Of a stretch of DNA of 64,000 nucleotides, positions 28,483 to 36,308 are shown piece by piece. Within the stretch, counting starts at the first letter, position 1; every line of letters begins with the position of its first letter. Under the pieces are notes generated by a model. The model saw only the letters and a program-made list of their open reading frames with translations, was not told where the DNA came from and did not search any database. This stretch comes from Candidatus Fermentithermobacillus carboniphilus (GTDB taxonomy: Bacteria > Bacillota > Sulfobacillia > Fermentithermobacillales > Fermentithermobacillaceae). Both the position numbers and the translations under genes were made by a program. Location of the stretch: assembly GCA_018208355.1 (NCBI GenBank), contig CP062796.1, forward strand, positions 1-64,000, written 5' to 3'.

Positions 28483-29437
28483 AAACGTCAAATCCTCTGG
28501 TGCGAAATTTGGTGAGAAAATAGCCACGGAGATATTGTTCATTCATGCGCTAACATCGCTCCATCCCGGTTCGGGAACTGCCCTGGGAGTGGTAGATCTA
28601 CCGGTTCAGAGGGAGCGTCACACACAGTGGCCCGTGATTCCCGGATCTAGCCTAAAAGGAGTACTCAGGGATGTCTCACGTCGGCAAGTCTTATCCTCAG
28701 ATGCAGGGAACCCTGACGAGGACGTGTGGATAGAGACGGTTTTCGGACCTTCTGTAGGCGGGGCCGAGAAACACGCGGGCGCTGTGAGCATTTCGGACGC
28801 AAAAATTCTCGCTTTCCCCGTTAGATCTTTGCGGGGAGTCTTTGCATGGGTGACGTGCCCGGCAGTTTTGGAACGTTTCAATCGTGATCTGGCGCTTATA
28901 GATTCCAATCTCTTGACCGACATCCCTCATCCCGACAAAGACACTGCAGTATGTGCAGACGAAAACCTTCTCTTGGCGGACAGAAACAGAATAATGCTGG
29001 AGGAATTCGAGTTTGCCGTCAGCACTACTCAGAGGTCTAACAACGTTGCAGCATGGATCGCTGATCACGGGATTCCGGAAATGGACGAGGCCACGCGGCA
29101 ACGGTTCAAGAGGAACCTTGTTGTGCTCCACGACGATGACTTCACATATTTCGTCCGTCACGCCACAGAAGTGGTTGCCAGGATCGGTCTCGATTATCAA
29201 CGGAAAACCGTCAAAGAGGGAGCTCTATTCTATCAAGAGTTCATTCCTCCCGAGACCGTTTTTTATTCTGTCATAATGGCTAACTCAAGCAGGAGAGAGG
29301 GGCATCCCCAGGCTGCAGCTGAGGTGCTTGACCGCTTGAACCAGTGGTTACCAAAGGTGGTCCAGGTCGGAGGAGATGAAACCATCGGAAAAGGGCTTTG
29401 CGCCTTGCGCGTCTGCAAACAGGGGGTAGGAGCATGA
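28475..29437 (+). CDS. cmr4: Cmr4, backbone and target-RNA-cleaving subunit
   Basis: About 320 residues. ATG 28475 is preferred over the upstream in-frame codon at 28457 because GGGAGGTTGG precedes it. The catalytic loop is visible as GTALGVVDLPVQRE, with D41 the likely residue that cuts target RNA at 6-nt intervals, and PVIPGSSLKGVLRD is the RAMP glycine-rich motif. Multiple copies form the helical backbone on the crRNA. Overlaps cmr5 by ATGA. Confidence 0.94.
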   Translation: MPENVKSSGAKFGEKIATEILFIHALTSLHPGSGTALGVVDLPVQRERHTQWPVIPGSSLKGVLRDVSRRQVLSSDAGNPDEDVWIETVFGPSVGGAEKHAGAVSISDAKILAFPVRSLRGVFAWVTCPAVLERFNRDLALIDSNLLTDIPHPDKDTAVCADENLLLADRNRIMLEEFEFAVSTTQRSNNVAAWIADHGIPEMDEATRQRFKRNLVVLHDDDFTYFVRHATEVVARIGLDYQRKTVKEGALFYQEFIPPETVFYSVIMANSSRREGHPQAAAEVLDRLNQWLPKVVQVGGDETIGKGLCALRVCKQGVGA

Positions 29438-29862
29438 CGGCAAAGAATCTGGCAGATGGGATTGCCCCAGGAGCAAGAACCACTCTCGCTCAGAGACGTG
29501 CCCAACATGCTTGGAATGCTGTACAGCGAGCGAGAAAAAAGAGTGGACCTCATCGTGAGCAAGACCTGGATAAATTCGCAGCTGAAGTAAAGAAACTTCC
29601 GATTAGAATCTTGACCTCTGGTCTAGGAAAGACCCTCGCTTATCTGGAAGATGTGCCTGGACTTCTGGCGGAGATCTCAGATTGGGTGCTTAACCATAGA
29701 TATCCATCCAGCAACGACGGAGGAAACGACCTGCTTGACCGCATCCTCAGGGGGGATTCCGACTTCTTGCGGCGGGTAACGGAAGAGGTACTAGAATACA
29801 GTGAGTGGCTTACCCGCTTCTGTGAGGCCGCTCTAGAGGGGGGCAGCGACGGTGAGTCCTGA
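29434..29862 (+). CDS. cmr5: Cmr5, small helical subunit of type III-B
   Basis: 142 residues, start ATG 29434 in the 4-bp overlap with cmr4. The N-terminus LAQRRAQHAWNAVQRARKK and LPIRILTSGLGKTLAYL are the Cmr5 pattern; small subunits line the target strand opposite Cmr4. It overlaps the next gene by 11 bp (29852-29862), so all five genes are translationally coupled. Confidence 0.92.
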   Translation: MTAKNLADGIAPGARTTLAQRRAQHAWNAVQRARKKSGPHREQDLDKFAAEVKKLPIRILTSGLGKTLAYLEDVPGLLAEISDWVLNHRYPSSNDGGNDLLDRILRGDSDFLRRVTEEVLEYSEWLTRFCEAALEGGSDGES

Positions 29863-32281
29863 TAATCCTGTCCCAGCTAGTACCAAGTCGTTGCTCAATG
29901 CGGTGCCTATAGAAAGTCGCCACCCTGGGCTGCAATTGGACAAGATATCCTTTGCTCGGGGTCAGGAAGGACAAAAGGTTTGCCTCGAAGAGGTATGTCA
30001 TACAGCCGGGGACGAGCGCTTGCTTGCGGAGCTGCTCGACAGGCGCGCGCGGTGGTTGGATGCCCTGTCCGCAAGGGTAATCAGGCTGAAGACCTCAAGC
30101 CCCCTCACGTTGCACTTGAGTAGAGCATCCGCCTTAGAAAACGCTGGTATATGCTTGCATCCCATATACGGGTTTACGTATCTGCCTGGTAGCGGTTTGA
30201 AGGGAATGGCCAGGGCGTACGCGGAGACGGTTTGGCTCCCCGCGCAGAAAGACTACGTGGCTGCCTCCCGCAAAGTAGCGGAGGTGTTCGGCTGGGCCAA
30301 AGAACGCACGGGGAAGGAAGAGCCTGCTCTCGCTTGTGGCACGCTCGGTCCAGGTGAGGGCGTCGTTGCCGAGAAGGAGCCGGGAGAAGCAGGTTCGGTC
30401 GTTTTTCACGATGCGTGGCCCGAAAAATGGCCGAAACTCGTGTTAGATATAGTCAATAATCACCATGGCGACTACTACAAGGGTTTGGAAGCTCCCGGGG
30501 ACTGGCAGGAGCCAAACATGGTCTATTTTCTTTCGGTTGGACCGGGAGAAACCTTTTCATTTGCTTTGTCAAAGAGAAACCCGAGCGTCTCTGATGAGTG
30601 CTTGGAGCTCGCCGAAACCTGGCTCAAAGGGGCGCTTACCTACCTTGGCGCTGGCGCCAAAACTAATGCCGGATATGGATGTTTCTCTGTTTCTGAGGAA
30701 GTTCACACAGATCCCAGTCCGTCCCTCGAGGTCTACGAGACACGGCTTAAACTTGTCTCTCCTGCTTTCCTGGCTGGGGCGACACAGGGGGAGAGCGATT
30801 GTGATCTTCGCGGTGCTACCTTGCGAGGTCAGCTCCGCTGGTGGTGGCGTACTTTACATGCGGGCTTTGTGGATTGGCAGACCCTCAGGAGGCTCGAGAC
30901 AGCGATTTGGGGAAGCGACGAATCGGGCGGGGCCGTTAGGATCACGGTTGAGCCCGTGCAGGACACCATCGTCAAGGAGCAGTACGATCCCCGGTCGATA
31001 GCAAGTGGGCATCGCCTCCCTGCCCCATCCCGCGGGCTTATTCAAGGGCTCAAGTACCACTCGTACGGGATGGAGGCTAGTAGAGGACGTGCCAGCCGGT
31101 GGTACATTGCTCCTGGAGCACAGTGGGTGGTCAGGCTCATCGCCCGCCCGGGATACTACTCTCCTGACTCAGTTAAAGATGAGTCTGAGAATGGGAAATC
31201 CAGGAAGAGGGCCAAGAGAGCGGCCAATGGTACAGCCAGCGGTTCTGGCGGCTGCAAGATCTTGATTTTGAGTCCTTCAACGGTACTCGAGCAAGCCAAG
31301 GCAGCGTTATGGCTACTTTGCAGGTACGGAGGAGTCGGCGCGAAAGCCCGGAAAGGCTTTGGCTCGTTTGAGGATGTCCCTGACATGAACCTGGAGAAAT
31401 GCAAACAAGCGGCCATGAATCTCCGAAGAGAGTGCGGGCTGAACGATGCTTTCTCAAGTGAAAGGGCCGAGACGCCTTCCCTGGAGGAGATGATGGGTTT
31501 CGAACTTCCCACTGCATGGGATGACCCATGGTTTGCTCTGGACCAGGTAGGATACGCGGTCCAGGGCTTTGCCCGGAACCATGCCCGTGATCTCGCCAAG
31601 AAAGCCCTGGGATTGCCTCGCCGCATCGGTTCTCCGGCGCATGGCGAATTCAAACCGGTCAAGCGCATAGGAGATCGTCACGCTTCACCGGTGCTGTATC
31701 ATCTATCGAAAGACTCCAACGGTAAGATCATGGTGAGGGTGACGGCTTTCGTCGCTAAGCGTCTGCCGAGCCCCGAGAAAAGCAAGAGCTTCTTGAGGGA
31801 GTTCCTTGATTACCTGAAGCCCGAGCTCGAGGCGCGCGCTGCCGGGGGAATTGTACCCCCGGGATCTACCTCGATGTCGTCGCTGAATCAAACTAAGCGC
31901 GCTGGCGCAAAGGGTCCGAGGGCGGCCGCTCCAGCACTTTCTCCTGCCCGTCCAGCTCCGCGGTCGCCGACTGGCGTGACCCCAACGCCAGATGAGAGGC
32001 TAGTTCCAGGAGATCGCGTCGAAGTAGAACTTCTCGAAGAGAAAACTAAGAAGGGCGGTTGGAAAGCGAAGGCTGTAGTTTCCGGCAAGATTGGTCCCAT
32101 ACAGAACACAAAGGACGTGCCCGGCGATAAGAAGCCCGGCGAACGCGCCATTGTGTACGTCCATTCTGCAAGCAACGAGGCCGTTCAGTTCCTATGGCCC
32201 ACACCTGAGGTCGAAGCTCGTTTCAGGAGGAGAGACGGCGGAAATAGGCCGAACAACCCTCCGGGAAATCGCAATCGTTGA
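29852..32281 (+). CDS. cmr6-cmr1: Fused Cmr6-Cmr1 protein with C-terminal beta-barrel-like domain
   Basis: 809 residues in one uninterrupted frame. Residues about 1-290 read as Cmr6: IYGFTYLPGSGLKGMARAYA, VVFHDAWPEK, DIVNNHHGDYY and LTYLGAGAKTNAGYG. From about 295 to 685 they read as Cmr1: RLKLVSPAFLAGA, DLRGATLRGQLRWWWRTL, AIWGSDESGGAVRI and a late RHASPVLYHL. A proline-, alanine- and lysine-rich linker (about 690-715) leads to a small domain (GDRVEVELLEEKTKKGGWKA, then KKPGERAIVYVHSA) resembling an OB/TRAM-type RNA-binding fold. Cmr6 and Cmr1 cap the 3' end of the crRNA filament; here they are covalently joined. No separate cmr1 or cmr6 exists in the window. Confidence 0.88.
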   Translation: MSPDNPVPASTKSLLNAVPIESRHPGLQLDKISFARGQEGQKVCLEEVCHTAGDERLLAELLDRRARWLDALSARVIRLKTSSPLTLHLSRASALENAGICLHPIYGFTYLPGSGLKGMARAYAETVWLPAQKDYVAASRKVAEVFGWAKERTGKEEPALACGTLGPGEGVVAEKEPGEAGSVVFHDAWPEKWPKLVLDIVNNHHGDYYKGLEAPGDWQEPNMVYFLSVGPGETFSFALSKRNPSVSDECLELAETWLKGALTYLGAGAKTNAGYGCFSVSEEVHTDPSPSLEVYETRLKLVSPAFLAGATQGESDCDLRGATLRGQLRWWWRTLHAGFVDWQTLRRLETAIWGSDESGGAVRITVEPVQDTIVKEQYDPRSIASGHRLPAPSRGLIQGLKYHSYGMEASRGRASRWYIAPGAQWVVRLIARPGYYSPDSVKDESENGKSRKRAKRAANGTASGSGGCKILILSPSTVLEQAKAALWLLCRYGGVGAKARKGFGSFEDVPDMNLEKCKQAAMNLRRECGLNDAFSSERAETPSLEEMMGFELPTAWDDPWFALDQVGYAVQGFARNHARDLAKKALGLPRRIGSPAHGEFKPVKRIGDRHASPVLYHLSKDSNGKIMVRVTAFVAKRLPSPEKSKSFLREFLDYLKPELEARAAGGIVPPGSTSMSSLNQTKRAGAKGPRAAAPALSPARPAPRSPTGVTPTPDERLVPGDRVEVELLEEKTKKGGWKAKAVVSGKIGPIQNTKDVPGDKKPGERAIVYVHSASNEAVQFLWPTPEVEARFRRRDGGNRPNNPPGNRNR

Positions 32282-32452
32282 TCGGTGTGGGTGTTTACTT
32301 TCGCCTGCTTATGCATGGGTAGTAGCTGTTGTTGAGGCCACCATGGATCGGGGGACCGTTATCGAGCCTCCGAGCTGTGGTGGCCAACCCGAGTTAATCT
32401 TTTGCGAGACTCTTCTTTAGCCTTACAATCCCGACCGGTAGGTGACTTTGAG

Positions 32453-32911
32453 ATGAGAGTATTGGTAGTAACCGTTGGTGGCTCTCCAGCGCCTATTATT
32501 AGTGCTTACAAAGAGTTTGAGCCAGATTTCACGTACTTCGTCTGTTCAAAGGGGAACCCACCCTCGGGAACTGAGGGCATGGTAGACGGCGAAGGCGATC
32601 CCTGCGGAGACAGGCGCACAAAGGTTTGTCCCCATTGCGGGGGGATTGTACCTCTCGGGGATCCTAAGGGTAAGTGCCTGGTGGAGCAACTTCAAATCCC
32701 AAAGGATGCTTATAAGAAAGTGATATTGAACGACCCTGACGATCTCCAAGAAGTGTATGACGCGATGCTGGGAATTCACAAGGAAGTCAGCGAGCGGTTC
32801 CGCCCGGACCGGAAGGCGATTTGCTATACGGGTGGTACAAAGACCATGACAGCAGGAGCTGTTCTCTTGGGGATCCGGTATCCCGATTGGGAGCTAGCGA
32901 TCGAGAGGTGA
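32453..32911 (+). CDS. CARF half of a Cas02710-type (TIGR02710) ancillary effector
   Basis: 152 residues beginning VLVVTVGGSPAPIISAYKEF, the N-terminal signature of the TIGR02710 CARF family, and including the ligand-pocket motif CYTGGTKTMTAGAVLLG. It carries a cysteine cluster, CPHC with an upstream GDPC. CARF domains bind the cyclic oligoadenylates made by Cas10. The frame ends at TGA 32909-32911, but the same frame continues downstream with PREDLDVVRRGNSWW, so in relatives this is one protein. ATG 32453 follows GGTGACTTTGAG. It lies 170 bp after the cmr operon. Confidence 0.8.
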   Translation: MRVLVVTVGGSPAPIISAYKEFEPDFTYFVCSKGNPPSGTEGMVDGEGDPCGDRRTKVCPHCGGIVPLGDPKGKCLVEQLQIPKDAYKKVILNDPDDLQEVYDAMLGIHKEVSERFRPDRKAICYTGGTKTMTAGAVLLGIRYPDWELAIER

Positions 32912-32929
32912 CCCAGGGAGGACCTTGAC

Positions 32930-33760
32930 GTGGTACGAAGGGGCAATAGTTGGTGGCCTCAAGACGCCACAACAGTGTACGCGGACATCCAGGTGGAAGT
33001 GTGCAAGTCACTCTTGAGCAAGTACGAGTACGATACAGTTGGACAGCTGTTGATCCCGCTACAGATGAGTCCAACGCTCTCGCGAGAGAAACGCTTCCGA
33101 ATCCAACGTCTCCGACAGCTGTGTCAAGCTTTCAGCCTGTGGGATCGGTTCGAGCATGAAGCTGCCTTGGGCCTCCTTGAAGCGCTAGGGAGCCCGGGAA
33201 TTGCTCCATGGATCCGCCGTTCGAAGGTACTTGCCGGAAAGGTTAGGAAAACGAATCGGTTCCAGATAGTTGCGGACCTCGTTCTCAACGCTGAGCGACG
33301 CGTAGTGCAGAAGAAGTATGTTGATGCAGTGGCTCGTCTATATCGCGCGGTTGAGATGTTGGCTCAGACGAGGCTCGTGGACAAGTACCAAATAGATACG
33401 AGCAAAGTCTCCCTCGAAAAACTGCCGGATGTACTCAGAGCCAAGTACAGCGAGATGGCAGATGAAAGCGGAAATGTGGTGCTATCGTTGCAACAGGCAT
33501 ATGAGCTCTTGATGGACTTCAACGATGAACTGGGCCTGTATTTTCAGGGACAGCGGAAGAAGATTGGCAACGCTTTGCACGTGCGAAACCAGTCCATATC
33601 TGGACACGGTGTTGCGCCGGTGACTGAGGAAAGGTACGCGGAGTGTGGGCGAGTCTTTGAAGACTTCATCCGGAGCGGATTGAGCGTTTGCCGGGCAGAT
33701 GTGGAGTGGACCCAGCTTCCAGGGGAGGAGCTTGTCGAATTGTCGGAAGAGACCCGCTAG
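32930..33760 (+). CDS. HEPN half of the Cas02710-type effector, with its own ribosome site
   Basis: 276 residues in the same frame as the CARF part, after an in-frame TGA. GGGAGG stands 8 bp before GTG 32930, so it could be translated by reinitiation. The middle (RRVVQKKYVDAVARLYRAVE, MLAQTRL) and RNQSISGHGVAPV near residues 218-230 match the C-terminal half of TIGR02710; RNQSISGH fits the Rx4-6H site of HEPN ribonucleases. In intact relatives cyclic oligoadenylate binding to CARF switches on this RNase. Alone, the domain would be either inactive or unregulated. Confidence 0.75.
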   Translation: MVRRGNSWWPQDATTVYADIQVEVCKSLLSKYEYDTVGQLLIPLQMSPTLSREKRFRIQRLRQLCQAFSLWDRFEHEAALGLLEALGSPGIAPWIRRSKVLAGKVRKTNRFQIVADLVLNAERRVVQKKYVDAVARLYRAVEMLAQTRLVDKYQIDTSKVSLEKLPDVLRAKYSEMADESGNVVLSLQQAYELLMDFNDELGLYFQGQRKKIGNALHVRNQSISGHGVAPVTEERYAECGRVFEDFIRSGLSVCRADVEWTQLPGEELVELSEETR

Positions 33761-34200
33761 TAACTGCTCCCTGTGGCCCTTGTGGATACCAGCTGGAACG
33801 GCATGGTGGCGCCGGTAGAGTTGAACGGGAGCTGATCCCCTAAGGAAGCCTGGAGATGTCGAAAAGGGTTCGCTGCCGAACCTTGTTGCCCTCGCTGTAA
33901 CCTTCGACGATTTGCGCAGATGCCTAGGTCTTGCCGTTGACCGTTTTGTGCCTGATCGCTACGTACATGGCAACACAGCAGGCTGGAGAGCCGCCATCAA
34001 ATTCCATGAAATGTGGGACATGCTCGCACTTTGATCCCCGTGCGCCCGGTTTACCTTCGAATCGACGGCGACACCACCACTTTAGAAAGGGGCCTGCCTG
34101 CCCAGTGGCCCGGGCAGACAGGCTAGACGCAAGAGGGAGGGGTGATGCGCTGACTGCCTAACGGGAATGCGCTATCGTAAATCCGAGTTATTGCGCCAGC
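33761..34200. other. Gene-free interval after the type III-B locus
   Basis: 440 bp with no supportable gene. It contains a plus-strand peptide remnant (DRFVPDRYVHGNTAGWRAAI) running into the dispersed repeat at 33972-34025, and GC-rich sequence up to the alkaline phosphatase stop at 34202. Confidence 0.6.
33972..34025. repeat. 54-bp dispersed inverted repeat, right copy
   Basis: Inverted partner of 18539-18592 (three internal differences). Similarity fades within about 15 bp on either side. Read on the plus strand it encodes GWRAAIKFHEMWDML followed by a stop. Confidence 0.85.
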
Positions 34201-34201
34201 T

Positions 34202-35824
34202 TTAATTCAGGAAATCAAGTGCTTCCTGTGGTACAAAGGTGCGCACACCATTAAAGACGGTGACGCCGTTCATCTTAACCAGCTTACCGTTGACTTCGGC
34301 AAGATTCTTGTTAACGGGAAATCTCAGTGTATCATTGCCTTTGGTGACCACAACCACAGGGTTGTTGGGATCTGCTGTGTTCCATTGCACCGTAGCGCCC
34401 TTGGCCTCAAAAGCAGCCCTTACCGGCACGAAGAGTTTCTTGGTGGTTTCTGCTAGGTTGAGGCCCAGTAATCTCTCCATGTACTTGGCTATATCTGTGT
34501 TTTCGATAACTCCAGTGGGCCGGTCGCCGGTCGGCGAGTACACGTACAGAACCACATCTTCGCCAGTGTGGCCGCCGGTGGTCCACCCGATATGGGCCCG
34601 CACGCTAATCATCGGTCCCACGACAGAATTCAACGTGCCTGGTTTGGCTTCTTTGATTGCTTTGAGTTCGCTATCCGTGAGGTCGGTGATGCCGTAATAA
34701 GTTGCCATCACCTCTTTGATGTTGCTCCTGTCGGCGTTCAATTTCTTCTCGACGCCTTCCCCGGTCAGTTTTGCTCTCTTTAGAGGTTCGATGAATGCGG
34801 AAAGAGGCAGCTGGTCGTAATTTCTGGTGGTTCCCCGGTCTCCAATGGTGATTCCACCGTTACCGTGGTCAGACACTACGATGACAACGGTGTTCTTATC
34901 CTTTTTGGCAAAGTCTAAGGCTACCTTAACGGCGTTATCAAAGGCCAGGATATCGCTGATTACGCCGACCGGGTCATTGGCATGGGCGGCCCAGTCTATT
35001 TTGCTCCCTTCCACCATCAGGAAGAATCCGTCGTTATCCTTGGAAAGCACCTCAATAGCTTTGGCGGTCATCTCCGCCAGGCTCGGCTGTGTTGTGGGGT
35101 CACGGTCAAAATCATAGCTCAAATCTTTAGGAGCGAACATTCCCCATATTTTGCTGGACGCGGACTTATTCATGGCATCCGGGGTGGTCACATAGTCATA
35201 ACCCTGTTCCTTGATAACCTTGATTAAGTCTTCCTTGTCCTTCCTGGTCGTGGGTTCCAGGAACTTGGAACCTCCGGCGAGCACCACGTCTATACCGCTG
35301 TACACCATTTGCTCGAGAATGTCGTCGTAGTTGTTCCGGTTCGGGCAATGAGAGGAGAAGGCCGCCGGGGTGGCATGGGGTATTTCACTTGTAGCCACCA
35401 GCCCAGTAGCTTTTCCTGCCAGCCTTGCTGCTTCGAGAATGGTGGCCACGGGTTTCTTTTCATCGCCCCGGGCGATTGGTTGAAGGCCCGGCATGCTGGC
35501 CACGTCAGGCAAAACCGCCAGGTAGCCCGTATGGGACTTAAAGCCGGTGGAGTACGCTGTTGCCGCAGGTGCGGAGTCAGCGATGGCTGCGTCGGAGGAG
35601 TAAGTTCTCACCAGGCCGCAAGCCATTTCGTCCATGGCGAGGGGTGTACCGCCTTTATACCACCTGGCCAGAGTTGTACCGTCAATGCTCATGCCGTCAG
35701 GGATCATGAGGATGACGTTTTTTACGGCAGGAATACTTGCCGCCCCGGCGGGGAAAGGAAACGTGCTCAACAAAAGGAGCAAGAGGACGAGGAAAGCCGG
35801 AACTCTCTTCATGGTTCTGGTCAT
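34202..35824 (-). CDS. Secreted alkaline phosphatase with copper-amine-oxidase-like tail
   Basis: 540 residues. An N-terminal signal peptide (FLVLLLLLLSTFPFPAGAA), then a PhoA-type domain: NVILMIPDGM (metal Asp), DSAPAATAYSTG (nucleophile Ser within DSA), VEGSKIDWAAHANDP and VVVSDHGNGG (metal Asp and His), and a late GWTTGGHTGEDV. It releases phosphate from phosphomonoesters outside the cell. The last 80 residues (FVPVRAAFEAKGATVQW, FVPQEALDFL) resemble the PF07833 wall-associated module common in Bacillota. GGAGGT precedes the ATG by 5 bp, and a Pho box lies upstream. Confidence 0.92.
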   Translation of the reverse strand: MTRTMKRVPAFLVLLLLLLSTFPFPAGAASIPAVKNVILMIPDGMSIDGTTLARWYKGGTPLAMDEMACGLVRTYSSDAAIADSAPAATAYSTGFKSHTGYLAVLPDVASMPGLQPIARGDEKKPVATILEAARLAGKATGLVATSEIPHATPAAFSSHCPNRNNYDDILEQMVYSGIDVVLAGGSKFLEPTTRKDKEDLIKVIKEQGYDYVTTPDAMNKSASSKIWGMFAPKDLSYDFDRDPTTQPSLAEMTAKAIEVLSKDNDGFFLMVEGSKIDWAAHANDPVGVISDILAFDNAVKVALDFAKKDKNTVVIVVSDHGNGGITIGDRGTTRNYDQLPLSAFIEPLKRAKLTGEGVEKKLNADRSNIKEVMATYYGITDLTDSELKAIKEAKPGTLNSVVGPMISVRAHIGWTTGGHTGEDVVLYVYSPTGDRPTGVIENTDIAKYMERLLGLNLAETTKKLFVPVRAAFEAKGATVQWNTADPNNPVVVVTKGNDTLRFPVNKNLAEVNGKLVKMNGVTVFNGVRTFVPQEALDFLN

Positions 35825-35862
35825 ACCGACACCTCCGAGATAGGTTTCTTCCGGCCTTGTTT

Positions 35863-35923
35863 TAACAACTTCATGTTAAGTTTCAATTGATAGTCGGTTA
35901 ATTGCTTGTTAACTGATTGTTAT
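35863..35923 (-). promoter_or_regulatory. Pho box: six hexamers at 11-bp spacing
   Basis: Read toward the alkaline phosphatase gene, six TTAACA-like hexamers recur every 11 bp: ATAACA (35923-35918), TTAACA (35912-35907), TTAACC (35901-35896), TCAATT (35890-35885), TTAACA (35879-35874), TTGTTA (35868-35863). This is the PhoP site pattern of Gram-positive bacteria. It ends about 40 bp before the start codon, so the gene should be induced by phosphate starvation. Confidence 0.85.
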
Positions 35924-36308
35924 ATGCGTGTCGGCGTCTTATCAGGCTCCCCTGAACTGCATCACCCCTTTTTGATCAATCGGAAAGCAAGTTTAGCGGG
36001 GTGGCAGAGACGGGGGTAATGGGTTTGCGGGTGGCCGGCAGGCCGGGGCATTAAAGAACGTCGAAAGCCGCGAGGGGCAAGCCTTGTCTTCGGTAAGTAG
36101 TCTATGGGTTGTTGACGTGTGGTGCCTTGCGGAAATGAGAGGAGGCGGGTCATCCCTTGAAAGAAGGAGCTGGAGTCATCACCAGGGAACTTCCATAGTG
36201 GAGGGAATGATCTTCACGCATGTTCAGTCGACGATTGATCACAAGATACGCCTTTGGTGAAAAATGCCTGTGCGGTCCAAAGGCAATGGATACAGGGGAG
36301 GGGTATGT

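Noticed and set aside
23689-32911. Genome-wide reassignment of TGA to tryptophan
   Set aside because: TGA is a normal stop in this window (for example cas7/cas5 GTGA and cmr4/cmr5 ATGA overlaps), so the two in-frame TGAs are local events.
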